Assembly (NCBI GenBank): GCA_021782065.1
Contig: JAJXVQ010000045.1
Span: forward strand, 1-8,286
Reading direction: 5' to 3'
Origin: Pseudomonadota bacterium
GTDB taxonomy: Bacteria; Pseudomonadota; Gammaproteobacteria; UBA1113
Length of the DNA: 8,286 bases
The notes under the pieces were generated by a model. It was given only the letters and a program-made list of their open reading frames with translations. It did not search any database and was not told the origin of the DNA. Positions 1 to 7,216 of this stretch are shown in pieces. Position numbers and translations under genes: made by a program. Within the stretch, counting starts at the first letter, position 1. Each line of letters begins with the position of its first letter.

Positions 1-965
1 GACTCTACTTTTACGCCATTGACTGCAGTGATGACATCGCCTAGTTTTAATCCGGCTTTATCGGCAGGAGAGAGAGGATTCACCAGCGTGATGATAGCGC
101 CTTTAGCCATATCATCGTGGAAAGCGGTAGCTAATTCTGGCGTTAGGGTTTGCATCATAATACCGACGATTCCGCGATCGACCTTGCCATATTTGATAAT
201 TTGTTCGGCCACACTGTGCGCCATATCGGAGGGAATAGCAAAACCTATGCCTATATTGCCGCCATTAGGGGCTAAAATGGCGGTATTGATACCCACTAAT
301 TCGCCCTTAAGATTGATTAAAGCACCGCCGGAATTGCCCGGATTAATGGATGCATCGGTTTGAATAAAGTCTTCATAGCCTTCTATGCCCAAATCGCTAC
401 GACGCAATGCACTCACTATACCGGAGGTTACTGTTTGATCTAAGCCATACGGATTACCAATAGCAATCACAAAATCACCTACTTTGAGGGTATTGGAATT
501 AGCCAACGGTAATGCGACTAAATTATTGGCCTTAATTTGTAATACAGCGATATCGGAGGCGGCATCTTTACCCACCAAATGGGCTTTGAAACGACGGCCA
601 TCGCTTAAAGTTACGGTAAAGCTATTATTTTTATTGACTAAGTGGGCGTTAGTAATAACATACCCTTTAGCGGCATCAATGATTACGCCTGAGCCTATAT
701 TAAAGCCTTTTTCTCCCCGTTTAGGGCTTGGGCTAGCATTACCATTATCGCTATTGCCTTGATCTTCACTTGCATCCATTTTAGGGGTAAAATCATTGCT
801 GTTTTTTGCCTCAATATTAACCACTGTAGCCATAACGGGCTGTACAACTTTTGATAACGAGGGCAGAGCTTGATCATTAACCTTGGGCGGCAACCCAGCC
901 TGTAAACCTAGAGGTGCCAAAGTTAGGGCTAGACAGCTTAAGCACAGTAATTGGGATAATTTCAT
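1..965 (-). CDS. htrA: Do/HtrA-family periplasmic serine endoprotease (DegP/DegQ-like), 3' end outside window
   Basis: Degrades and chaperones misfolded envelope proteins in the periplasm. The first 321 codons read from ATG at 965 down to position 3. Residues 1-24 form a Sec signal peptide (MKLSQLL, a hydrophobic stretch, then GLQA as the probable cleavage site). The trypsin-like domain follows, with the triad visible: His108 in TNAH, Asp138 in AASDIAVL (30 residues later, the spacing known from E. coli DegP) and Ser212 in NPGNSGGAL. The first PDZ domain starts near residue 262 (DRGIVGI) and is cut off in NGVKVE. The LA loop (about residues 53-85) is short and Ser/Asn/Asp-rich, closer to DegQ than DegP. 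A GGAG ribosome site (972-975) lies 6 bases before the ATG. The gene is divergent from ppiD. Whether it has one PDZ (DegS-like) or two cannot be seen; the cleavable signal favours DegQ/DegP. Confidence 0.95.
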   Translation of the reverse strand, partial: MKLSQLLCLSCLALTLAPLGLQAGLPPKVNDQALPSLSKVVQPVMATVVNIEAKNSNDFTPKMDASEDQGNSDNGNASPSPKRGEKGFNIGSGVIIDAAKGYVITNAHLVNKNNSFTVTLSDGRRFKAHLVGKDAASDIAVLQIKANNLVALPLANSNTLKVGDFVIAIGNPYGLDQTVTSGIVSALRRSDLGIEGYEDFIQTDASINPGNSGGALINLKGELVGINTAILAPNGGNIGIGFAIPSDMAHSVAEQIIKYGKVDRGIVGIMMQTLTPELATAFHDDMAKGAIITLVNPLSPADKAGLKLGDVITAVNGVKVE

Positions 966-997
966 AACAAGCTCCGTAGTATAACAATAGTCAGTAT

Positions 998-1003
998 ATT
1001 ATA
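998..1003 (-). promoter_or_regulatory. Candidate -10 element for the htrA-like gene
   Basis: Read on the minus strand, these bases are TATAAT, a perfect sigma70 -10 hexamer, 32 bases upstream of the protease start codon. No good -35 hexamer is found 16-18 bases further upstream (the sequence there is about TATATG), so the promoter would be weak, activator-dependent or differently positioned. No CpxR-type or sigmaE-type site was recognised. Confidence 0.45.
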
Positions 1004-1051
1004 GACATAGACAACAGACGCATATAGATAGCATTGTTGACGATTTTATGC

Positions 1052-1085
1052 AAGCCTTTATTTTTGGCTTACAACCCGGTATGAT
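1052..1085 (+). promoter_or_regulatory. Candidate ppiD promoter with adjacent inverted repeat
   Basis: TATGAT at 1080-1085 matches the sigma70 -10 consensus in five of six positions and would start transcription about 30 bases before the ppiD ATG. The -35 region is poor. Just upstream, AAGCC (1052-1056) and GGCTT (1066-1070) form a 5-bp perfect inverted repeat around a T-rich 9-base spacer. It overlaps where a -35 would lie, so it could be an operator or simply chance. A TTGACG at 1037-1042 is too far from the TATGAT to pair with it. Confidence 0.4.
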
Positions 1086-1121
1086 GCTCCTGCAGTTAAA
1101 CACACAGCGAGCAGAAAGGAT

Positions 1122-2735
1122 ATGTTACAAAGCATACGTGATAAAACCCAGGGTATAATAGCAACACTCATTGTTGGCGTGTTAGCACTGACTTTCGCTA
1201 TTTGGGGAATTCACTATTATCTTGAAGAAAGCAAGAATACTACGGTCGTCATTAAGATAGATAGTACAAAATTAACTCAAGATAATTTTGATCGCATTTT
1301 GCGCCGTGATCAACGCTTATTGTCGTTGACTCGCCCCGATACTGAAATGACCGATGCACTACAGCAAAAAATACAGAAAATGGCTGTGGACCAGTGGGTA
1401 CAAACGACTTTGTTAACCGAGGGCGCTAAAAGCGCGGGCTTTATTGTTTCTCCGCAAATCTTGCGGCAAACATTAGCAAACTTGGACATGTTCCAAGAAA
1501 AGGGACAATTTTCGCCTACATTATACCAACAAAAAATCAATTACATGGGCTACACACCCGAAGAATTTCAAACGAACTTGCAAGATGAATTGTTGATGGA
1601 TCAGGTGCGTTACGGACTATCCAAAAGCGACTTTGTATTGCCCAATGAATTACATCAAGTCATAGGCACTTTGTATCAAACTCGCGATATAGGTTATGTG
1701 CTGATACCTCAAAAATCATTCATGAGCAGCGTAGTCATTAAGCCGGAAGACATTAAAAGCTATTACACCGCACACCAGCAAGATTTTATGGATCCTGAAA
1801 AAATTAAAATAGAATACCTGCAAATTAAGCCTCAGGATTTAAAACAACAGGTTACGGTAAGCGATGATGATATCAAAGCCTTTTATCAAGAACATGCCGA
1901 TCTGCAAACTAAACCCTTGGCCCAAGTCAAAAATAGTATTAAAGAACGTTTAAAAAATCAAAATGCCGATAAATTGATGGCGAGCTTAATTGATCAATTA
2001 GACAGTCTTTCCTATGAAGATCCTACTAGCTTACAACCCGTATCGCAGAAATTGCATATTGCTACACAAGTCAGCAATTGGTTAACACGTCGGGATACCA
2101 GTACTAGTGCTCCGTTCCCACCCGCGGTGATACAAGCCGCTTTTAGCAACGATGTGTTACAACAGGGCTATAATAGTTCTATGCTCACTTTAAATGATGG
2201 CAGTGTGATGGTGTTGCGGTTAAAAGCCCATGAAGCAAGTCAAGCGAAACCTTTAGCCATAGTACAAAATCAAATCAAAGCTATTTTAACTGCAGAAGAA
2301 GCCAAAAAAGCAGCCGCAGCTAAGGGCAATAGCATTTTAAAAGCCTTGCAACAAGGACACGATCCTAAAAATACCGTGCAAAAGAACGGCTTAGTGTGGC
2401 AAGAAGTCTTTAATGCAGCACGTACCTCGACGGGATTAAATCCAGAATTATTAGTTGCTTTATTTAATGTGTCGCTGAACCATAAAGCGAATGAAGCTAT
2501 CTTATCTGGGCTAGCTCTAAGTAATGGCGATTATCTGCTATTGCAGATCAAAGGCGTGCACCCAGGCATAGACAGCCATTTAGCAGGCAAAGATAAAATT
2601 CAACTAGCGCAACAATGGGCAGAATCTTTAGGTGAAATCGATTATGCATTTTATAATCGTAGTTTGCGTGATAAGGCGAAGATCAAAATGAATCTACCTA
2701 AAGGTAGGGTGAATGATGAAGACAATGGGCAATAG
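1122..2735 (+). CDS. ppiD: PpiD-like membrane-anchored periplasmic chaperone lacking the parvulin domain
   Basis: PpiD is an inner-membrane-anchored chaperone that receives polypeptides emerging from the Sec translocon. The start MLQSIRDKTQG followed by a single membrane segment (about residues 12-31, ending FAIWGIHYYL) is the family's hallmark. A SurA-like N-terminal chaperone region follows (about 40-200), then the conserved helices DIKSYYTAHQQDF and VSDDDIKAFYQEH (to about 258). In E. coli PpiD (623 residues) a parvulin-type domain of roughly 90-100 residues sits at this point. Here the protein passes directly into the post-parvulin helix (KPLAQVKNSIKERL, from 264) and the C-terminal chaperone region (NWLTRRD near 320, FPPAVIQAAF). 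The total of 537 residues fits a clean loss of that domain. The frame is unbroken, so the gene looks functional. AAGGA (1116-1120) lies only one base before the ATG, unusually tight, but the N-terminal sequence fixes the start. It is divergent from the HtrA-like gene. Identity as PpiD-like is firm; the domain loss is judged by eye. Confidence 0.9.
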   Translation: MLQSIRDKTQGIIATLIVGVLALTFAIWGIHYYLEESKNTTVVIKIDSTKLTQDNFDRILRRDQRLLSLTRPDTEMTDALQQKIQKMAVDQWVQTTLLTEGAKSAGFIVSPQILRQTLANLDMFQEKGQFSPTLYQQKINYMGYTPEEFQTNLQDELLMDQVRYGLSKSDFVLPNELHQVIGTLYQTRDIGYVLIPQKSFMSSVVIKPEDIKSYYTAHQQDFMDPEKIKIEYLQIKPQDLKQQVTVSDDDIKAFYQEHADLQTKPLAQVKNSIKERLKNQNADKLMASLIDQLDSLSYEDPTSLQPVSQKLHIATQVSNWLTRRDTSTSAPFPPAVIQAAFSNDVLQQGYNSSMLTLNDGSVMVLRLKAHEASQAKPLAIVQNQIKAILTAEEAKKAAAAKGNSILKALQQGHDPKNTVQKNGLVWQEVFNAARTSTGLNPELLVALFNVSLNHKANEAILSGLALSNGDYLLLQIKGVHPGIDSHLAGKDKIQLAQQWAESLGEIDYAFYNRSLRDKAKIKMNLPKGRVNDEDNGQ

Positions 2736-2753
2736 AGGTTCGTAATCACTCGT

Positions 2754-2908
2754 CCCCGTCATTGCGAGGAGCGAAGCGCCGAAGCAATCCAGGAAAATGT
2801 TGGCAATGAAAAGGAATGTCACTTACAGCAGGGCTAATAAATAATGTGAAACCTTGTAAAGTAGTGATTTTTACTCCTGGATGGTTTTGCAAGCTCGCAA
2901 TGACGGGG
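2754..2908. repeat. MITE/REP-like element with 15-bp terminal inverted repeats
   Basis: CCCCGTCATTGCGAG at 2754-2768 is matched by its exact reverse complement at 2894-2908. The similarity continues inward imperfectly: both arms reach ATCCAGGA (2787-2794, and as TCCTGGAT at 2875-2882), giving arms of 41 and 34 bases around an A+T-rich core of about 80 bases with no coding potential. The left arm (ATTGCGAGGAGCGAAGCG then GAAGCAATCC) resembles a short dispersed repeat that I recall from several intracellular bacterial genomes; this is from memory. It fills most of the ppiD-recA spacer and as RNA would fold into a long imperfect hairpin, so it may separate the two transcripts. No T-tract follows, so it is not a standard intrinsic terminator. 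Confidence 0.75.
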
Positions 2909-2968
2909 CAGCGATAGTAAGTAGTTACGATGGGCAATAATTATTTTTTAATATGAAAGAGGTTTTAA

Positions 2969-4009
2969 ATGGATGATCAAAAATTAAAAGCGTTAAATGC
3001 GGTGCGTGATCAGATCGAGCGTCAATTTGGCAAAGGTGCAGTGATGTTATTAGGTGAACACTCAGACGGACATGAAATCGAAACGATTTCTTCAGGTTCA
3101 TTGGGCTTGGATATAGCCTTAGGTGGCGGTTTCCCGCGCGGGCGTGTAGTGGAAATTTATGGCCCTGAGTCTTCTGGTAAAACAACGATGACGCTGCAAG
3201 CTATCGCTGAATGTCAAAAAATAGGTGGACAAGCGGCCTTTATTGACGCTGAACATGCAATGGATCCAGGTTATGCGCTTAAACTAGGCGTGAATGTAAA
3301 AGACTTATTGGTGTCACAACCGGATACGGGTGAACAAGCTTTGGAAATTGTAGACATGCTGGTACGTTCCAATGCGGTAGATATTATTGTCATTGACTCT
3401 GTGGCGGCCTTAACCCCTAGAGCGGAAATTGAAGGCGAAATGGGTGATCAACATATGGGGTTGCATGCTCGTTTGATGTCGCAAGCCTTACGTAAGTTAA
3501 CGGCCAATATCAAGCGTTCCAATACTTTGGTGATTTTCATCAACCAAATCCGGATGAAGATTGGTGTTATGTTTGGTAGCCCAGAAACGACTACAGGCGG
3601 TAATGCGCTGAAGTTCTATGCCTCAGTACGTTTAGACATACGCCGTACCGGTGCTTTGAAACGTGGCGATGAAATTTATGGTAACGAAACGAAGGTCAAA
3701 GTGGTTAAGAATAAAGTTGCACCACCATTCAAAGTGGCCGAATTCGACATTCTGTATGGCGAAGGCGTTTCCTATCACGGTGAATTGGTAGACTTAGGCG
3801 CCAAACATAAAGTGATTGAAAAATCGGGCGCCTGGTACAGTTACAATGGCGAACGTATGGGGCAAGGCAAGGACAATGTACGCCAATTCTTGAAAGACAA
3901 TCCAGCCATTGCCAAAGAGATCGACGCCAAACTCCGTTCAGAACTATTAGCACATCCCGAAGCATTGCTGGCCAGTGATATAGACATCGTCGAGGAGAGT
4001 GAAATCTGA
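2969..4009 (+). CDS. recA: Recombinase RecA
   Basis: RecA forms ATP-dependent filaments on single-stranded DNA, carries out homologous strand exchange and serves as the SOS co-protease. The 346 residues compare with 352 in E. coli and align throughout with an offset of one. Visible landmarks are Walker [10 protein letters not shown] (65-73, Lys71), the catalytic glutamate in [10 protein letters not shown] (Glu95), Walker B IIVIDS (139-144, Asp143), the DNA-binding loop regions around [10 protein letters not shown] and [21 protein letters not shown], and a short acidic C-terminal tail ending [14 protein letters not shown] (2958-2962) lies 6 bases before the ATG. No CTGT-N8-ACAG LexA operator is present between 2736 and 2968, nor a convincing sigma70 promoter; TAATAT at 2949-2954 is too close to the start to serve. 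recX follows immediately. Confidence 0.99.
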   Translation: MDDQKLKALNAVRDQIERQFGKGAVMLLGEHSDGHEIETISSGSLGLDIALGGGFPRGRVVEIYGPESSGKTTMTLQAIAECQKIGGQAAFIDAEHAMDPGYALKLGVNVKDLLVSQPDTGEQALEIVDMLVRSNAVDIIVIDSVAALTPRAEIEGEMGDQHMGLHARLMSQALRKLTANIKRSNTLVIFINQIRMKIGVMFGSPETTTGGNALKFYASVRLDIRRTGALKRGDEIYGNETKVKVVKNKVAPPFKVAEFDILYGEGVSYHGELVDLGAKHKVIEKSGAWYSYNGERMGQGKDNVRQFLKDNPAIAKEIDAKLRSELLAHPEALLASDIDIVEESEI

Positions 4010-4036
4010 TAGACGAAGAGGAATACACCCAAAGGA

Positions 4037-4078
4037 TTTCAAGTTGCGACGAGCACACAACAAAGTCGCAGCTTGAAA
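4037..4078 (+). promoter_or_regulatory. recA-recX intergenic hairpin (attenuator or RNA-processing candidate)
   Basis: TTTCAAGTTGCGAC (4037-4050) pairs with GTCGCAGCTTGAAA (4065-4078): 14 base pairs with one G-U wobble around a 14-base loop. It begins 27 bases after the recA stop. In E. coli an imperfect terminator lies at the same position and limits recX read-through, so a similar role is inferred. No U-tract follows (the next bases are GGCGAAGGG), so simple intrinsic termination is unlikely; RNA processing, stabilisation of the recA message or blocking of recX translation fit better. The stem lies inside the open frame upstream of the annotated recX start. Confidence 0.7.
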
Positions 4079-4113
4079 GGCGAAGGGTATATAAGCAATT
4101 ACGGTGTGCGGCA

Positions 4114-4527
4114 TTGAATGCGTTAGCACGCCGCGATTACAGTGTAGACGAATTAAAGAAAAAATTATTAAAGAGAAGCGATGACATTGCGCTAGTCAAT
4201 AGCGTGGTCAATGTACTCATAGCCGATCGCTATTTAGATGATGAGCGCTTAACCGAATTACTCACTCAAGCTAAATATAGACAAGGGCTAGGGCCGGAGC
4301 GTATTAAGCGTTTACTGCAAAGCAAGGCGCTTTCTCATGACGAGGTATACGATGCTTTTAGCGAAAGCGAATGGTCTGCAGGTTTAGCGGCGACGTGGAG
4401 CAAAAAATTCACCGAAAAGCCCAAGGATAATAAAAGTTACACGCAGCAAGCGCGTTATTTACAATATCGTGGGTTTTCATTAGAACAAATTAATCGATTT
4501 TTACGGAAAAAAAATGTACAGCAATGA
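4114..4527 (+). CDS. recX: Regulatory protein RecX (start uncertain, probably further upstream)
   Basis: RecX binds RecA filaments and limits their extension and activity. The recognisable features are tandem three-helix repeats: ALARRDYSVDELKKKLLKR, then ADRYLDDERLTELLTQAKYRQGLGPERIKRLL, matching the E. coli RecX blocks around RDHSEQELRRKL and GYLDDSRFVARF with GYGPARIRQEL, and a C-terminal YLQYRGFSLEQINRFL. From the TTG at 4114 the product is 137 residues, against 166 in E. coli, and there is no ribosome site before that TTG. The frame stays open back to 4003, and the residues before the TTG (VYKQLRCAA) look like the missing first half of helix one, so translation probably begins upstream. 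No in-frame ATG, GTG or other TTG exists there; CTG at 4006, overlapping the recA stop, has GAGGAG 8 bases before it and would give about 173 residues. The ATG at 4118 is out of frame. The 3' end overlaps alaS by 14 bases. Confidence 0.9.
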   Translation: MNALARRDYSVDELKKKLLKRSDDIALVNSVVNVLIADRYLDDERLTELLTQAKYRQGLGPERIKRLLQSKALSHDEVYDAFSESEWSAGLAATWSKKFTEKPKDNKSYTQQARYLQYRGFSLEQINRFLRKKNVQQ

Positions 4528-7126
4528 ATTACGACAAAAATTTTTAGAATATTTTCAGCAGCACGAACACACCTTAGTGGCCAGCAGTTCATTGGTGCCG
4601 CATAATGATCCTACCTTATTGTTTGTCAATGCAGGTATGGTACAGTTTAAAGATGTTTTTTTAGGGTTAGACAAAAGGCCTTACACACGTGCTTGCTCTT
4701 CGCAGACTTGTGTACGCGCGGGGGGTAAACACAACGATTTAGACAATGTAGGTTACACTGCGAGACACCATACCTTTTTTGAAATGCTGGGCAATTTTAG
4801 TTTTGGTGATTATTTTAAACGCGAAGCCATTCATTATGCCTGGAATTTCTTAACCCAGGTATTACAATTACCGGCTGAAAAATTATGGGTGACTGTATTT
4901 GAAGAAGATACGGAAGCAGCCGACATTTGGCTAAATGAGTTGAAAATAGACCCCAAGCGTTTCTCGCGTTGTGGCGTCGATGATAATTTCTGGTCTATGG
5001 GTGATACCGGACCTTGCGGACCTTGTTCCGAAATTTTTTACGATCACGGCGAATCTATTTTCGGTGGTCCCCCGGGCACTGCAGATGCCGATGGGGACAG
5101 ATACGTAGAAGTTTGGAATATGGTCTTTATGCAATATGACCGTCAAGCTTCGGGTGAATTGCAGCCTTTGCCTAAACCTTCGGTGGATACCGGTATGGGT
5201 TTAGAGCGCATCTCGGCGGTGATGCAAGGTGTGAACAATAATTATGACACGGATTTATTTGTACCATTGATTAAAGCCATTGCACAAAAAGCACAATGCA
5301 AAGATTTAACGAATACTTCTTTACGCGTTATTGCCGATCATATACGTTCTTGTTCTTTCTTGGTTGCCGATGGTGTTATTCCTAGCAACGAAGGGCGTGG
5401 TTATGTGTTACGACGGATTATACGTAGGGCCGTGCGTCATGGTCATACGTTGGGTTTAACTGAGCCTTTCTTCTATAGTTTAGTATCTACATTAGCTGAT
5501 ATTCTGGGCGAGGCTTATCCTAAAATAGTGTTGCAGCAAGAACAAATCGCGCGAACCTTAAAACAAGAAGAAGAGCAGTTTAATCGCACCTTAGAACAAG
5601 GCATGCGTTTGTTAGAATTAGAGATTGCCAAATTAAGTGGCCAATGCATTCCGGGTAGCATTCTTTTCAAGCTATACGATACCTATGGCTTTCCGCCTGA
5701 TTTAACGGCCGATATTGCTCGTGAACGTGGCTTACATCTGGATATGGCAGGCTTTGAGGAAGAGATGGCTAAGCAGCGAGAATTATCTTCTAAGGCCAGT
5801 CAGTTCGACTTTGATTATCACGAAAAACTTGCTTTTGAAGACAAAACTAATTTTACAGGTTATGAATTATTGGCTGATAGCGCAGAAATCATCGGTTTTG
5901 TGTTTGAAAACAAAAAAGTTGATGTTTTAAGAGCAGGCCAGAAAGGCGCGGTTATATTATCGCATACGCCTTTTTATGCCGAAAGCGGCGGTCAGGTCGG
6001 TGACAAGGGTATTCTGTTGCATAACAACGAAGAATTCACCGTCGAGGATACGCAGAAGCAGGGTAGTAGTATCATTCATTTTGGCCATTTAAAACAAGGC
6101 GAATGGAAGTTGGGGCTGCGGGTGAATGCTAAGGTTGATAACACATCACGGCGTGCCACTGCACGCAATCATACAGCGACGCATTTATTACATGCCGTGT
6201 TGCGAAAAGTATTAGGCAAAGAAGTGGTGCAAAAAGGTTCTTTAGTCGCACCGGATCGCCTACGGTTTGACTTTTCTTATAGTAAAGCATTGTCCCCGGA
6301 AATATTGCAGCAGGTTGAAGAGAGGGTAAATGCGGAAATTTTAAATAATGCCTTAGTAGAAACTCATCAAATGAATGCCGAAGAAGCTATCAAAGGCGGT
6401 GCTATGGCTTTGTTTGGTGAAAAATACGATGAAGCGGTGCGAGTATTACAAATTGGTGATTTTTCGAAAGAACTGTGTGGTGGTACGCATGTGAGCCGTA
6501 GTGGTGACATAGGCTTGTTTAAGATTATCTCTGAAGCGGGTGTGGCGGCGGGCATTCGCCGCATAGAAGCGATCACGGGTATGGCTGCATGGCAATGGGT
6601 GAATACCTTGAGTCTAGACTTTAATGCAATATGCGATGTGATTAAAATTCAGAAAGATGATGCCGTGATGCGCGCCAAGCAACAAGTGGAGCGTTGGAAA
6701 AAAGTTGAAAAAGCTTTAGAAAAAACCGAAAGTCAGTTGGCTTTGTTAAAAAGCCGTGATTTGCTGTCACAGGTAGAAAAAATAGGGGCTGCGCATTATC
6801 TATGCAGCGATGTAGGTCAAGTCGATGCCAAAACTTTGCGTGAAATGTTAAACCAAATTAAAGCGGATTTAGATCCCAGCGTGATTGTTTTGGCGAGCGT
6901 GCATGAAGATAAAGTGCACTTGGTTGCGGGTGTTAGTACATCTTTAAATGATAAAGTCCATGCAGGCCAATTAGTGGGTTTTCTGGCCGAGAAATTAGGC
7001 GGCAAAGGCGGTGGCCGTGCCGATATGGCTCAAGCTGCGGGGAATAATGCAGGTCAATTGAAAGCAACATTAGGGTTGGTGAGAGAATGGGTGGGATCGC
7101 GGATGAGAGAAAACAGGCAAGCCTAA
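4514..7126 (+). CDS. alaS: Alanine--tRNA ligase (AlaRS)
   Basis: Charges tRNA(Ala) with alanine in the cytoplasm and hydrolyses mischarged Ser- or Gly-tRNA(Ala). Its 870 residues compare with 876 in E. coli, full length and uninterrupted. The class II catalytic core is N-terminal: SSSLVPHNDPTLLF, motif 2 around GYTARHHTFFEMLGNFSFGD, and motif 3 with GMGLERISAVMQG. The editing domain carries its zinc-site residues: His553 and His557 in HTATH, and Cys655 and His659 in CGGTH. The C-terminal C-Ala domain shows the glycine-rich GGKGGGRADMAQAAG (829-843). The start is ATG at 4514 inside the end of recX; a weak ACGGA (4503-4507) lies 6 bases before it, so translation is probably coupled to recX. The downstream neighbour is not csrA, which follows alaS in E. 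coli and many relatives. Confidence 0.99.
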   Translation: MYSNELRQKFLEYFQQHEHTLVASSSLVPHNDPTLLFVNAGMVQFKDVFLGLDKRPYTRACSSQTCVRAGGKHNDLDNVGYTARHHTFFEMLGNFSFGDYFKREAIHYAWNFLTQVLQLPAEKLWVTVFEEDTEAADIWLNELKIDPKRFSRCGVDDNFWSMGDTGPCGPCSEIFYDHGESIFGGPPGTADADGDRYVEVWNMVFMQYDRQASGELQPLPKPSVDTGMGLERISAVMQGVNNNYDTDLFVPLIKAIAQKAQCKDLTNTSLRVIADHIRSCSFLVADGVIPSNEGRGYVLRRIIRRAVRHGHTLGLTEPFFYSLVSTLADILGEAYPKIVLQQEQIARTLKQEEEQFNRTLEQGMRLLELEIAKLSGQCIPGSILFKLYDTYGFPPDLTADIARERGLHLDMAGFEEEMAKQRELSSKASQFDFDYHEKLAFEDKTNFTGYELLADSAEIIGFVFENKKVDVLRAGQKGAVILSHTPFYAESGGQVGDKGILLHNNEEFTVEDTQKQGSSIIHFGHLKQGEWKLGLRVNAKVDNTSRRATARNHTATHLLHAVLRKVLGKEVVQKGSLVAPDRLRFDFSYSKALSPEILQQVEERVNAEILNNALVETHQMNAEEAIKGGAMALFGEKYDEAVRVLQIGDFSKELCGGTHVSRSGDIGLFKIISEAGVAAGIRRIEAITGMAAWQWVNTLSLDFNAICDVIKIQKDDAVMRAKQQVERWKKVEKALEKTESQLALLKSRDLLSQVEKIGAAHYLCSDVGQVDAKTLREMLNQIKADLDPSVIVLASVHEDKVHLVAGVSTSLNDKVHAGQLVGFLAEKLGGKGGGRADMAQAAGNNAGQLKATLGLVREWVGSRMRENRQA

Positions 7127-7164
7127 TTTGTAAAATAAAGTTTGCAATATAGCTAACTCCAAGT

Positions 7165-7216
7165 CCTACACCGATGCCAAGCCTGGCGCCTACACCGAAT
7201 CCGACGGCTACACGGA
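7165..7216 (+). repeat. Three imperfect copies of a 10-base Pro/Thr-coding repeat
   Basis: CCTACACCGA occurs exactly at 7165-7174 and 7189-7198 and as GCTACACGGA at 7207-7216. The copies are 24 and 18 bases apart, both multiples of three, so the frame is kept and reads SPTPMPSLAPTPNPTATR. It lies between the alaS stop and the recognisable transposase homology and is joined in frame to it. It looks like a fragment of a Pro/Thr linker or low-complexity insert, not part of a normal transposase. Its origin is unknown. Confidence 0.6.

Noticed and set aside
19..762. Open frames on the plus strand opposite the protease gene
   Set aside because: They lie antisense to a strongly conserved HtrA coding sequence with an intact triad and have no ribosome sites or recognisable domains.
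902..965. Lipoprotein signal (two cysteines early in the protease signal peptide)
   Set aside because: Residues before Cys8 and Cys11 do not fit a lipobox, and HtrA proteases normally carry ordinary signal peptides, with GLQA a suitable cleavage site.
2754..2908. Intrinsic terminator for ppiD
   Set aside because: The arms are far apart (about 125 bases) and no T-tract follows; a repeat element explains them better, although it may still affect RNA ends.
4003..4012. Programmed frameshift producing a RecA-RecX fusion
   Set aside because: The recX frame overlaps recA by only a few codons before its own upstream stop at 4000-4002, and no classic slippery heptamer is present; re-initiation is simpler.
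4118..4120. ATG as the recX start codon
   Set aside because: It is in a different frame from the RecX homology.
3729..4129. Minus-strand open frames antisense to the recA end and the recA-recX spacer
   Set aside because: They overlap conserved recA and recX codons, encode no recognisable motif, and have composition expected of shadow frames.
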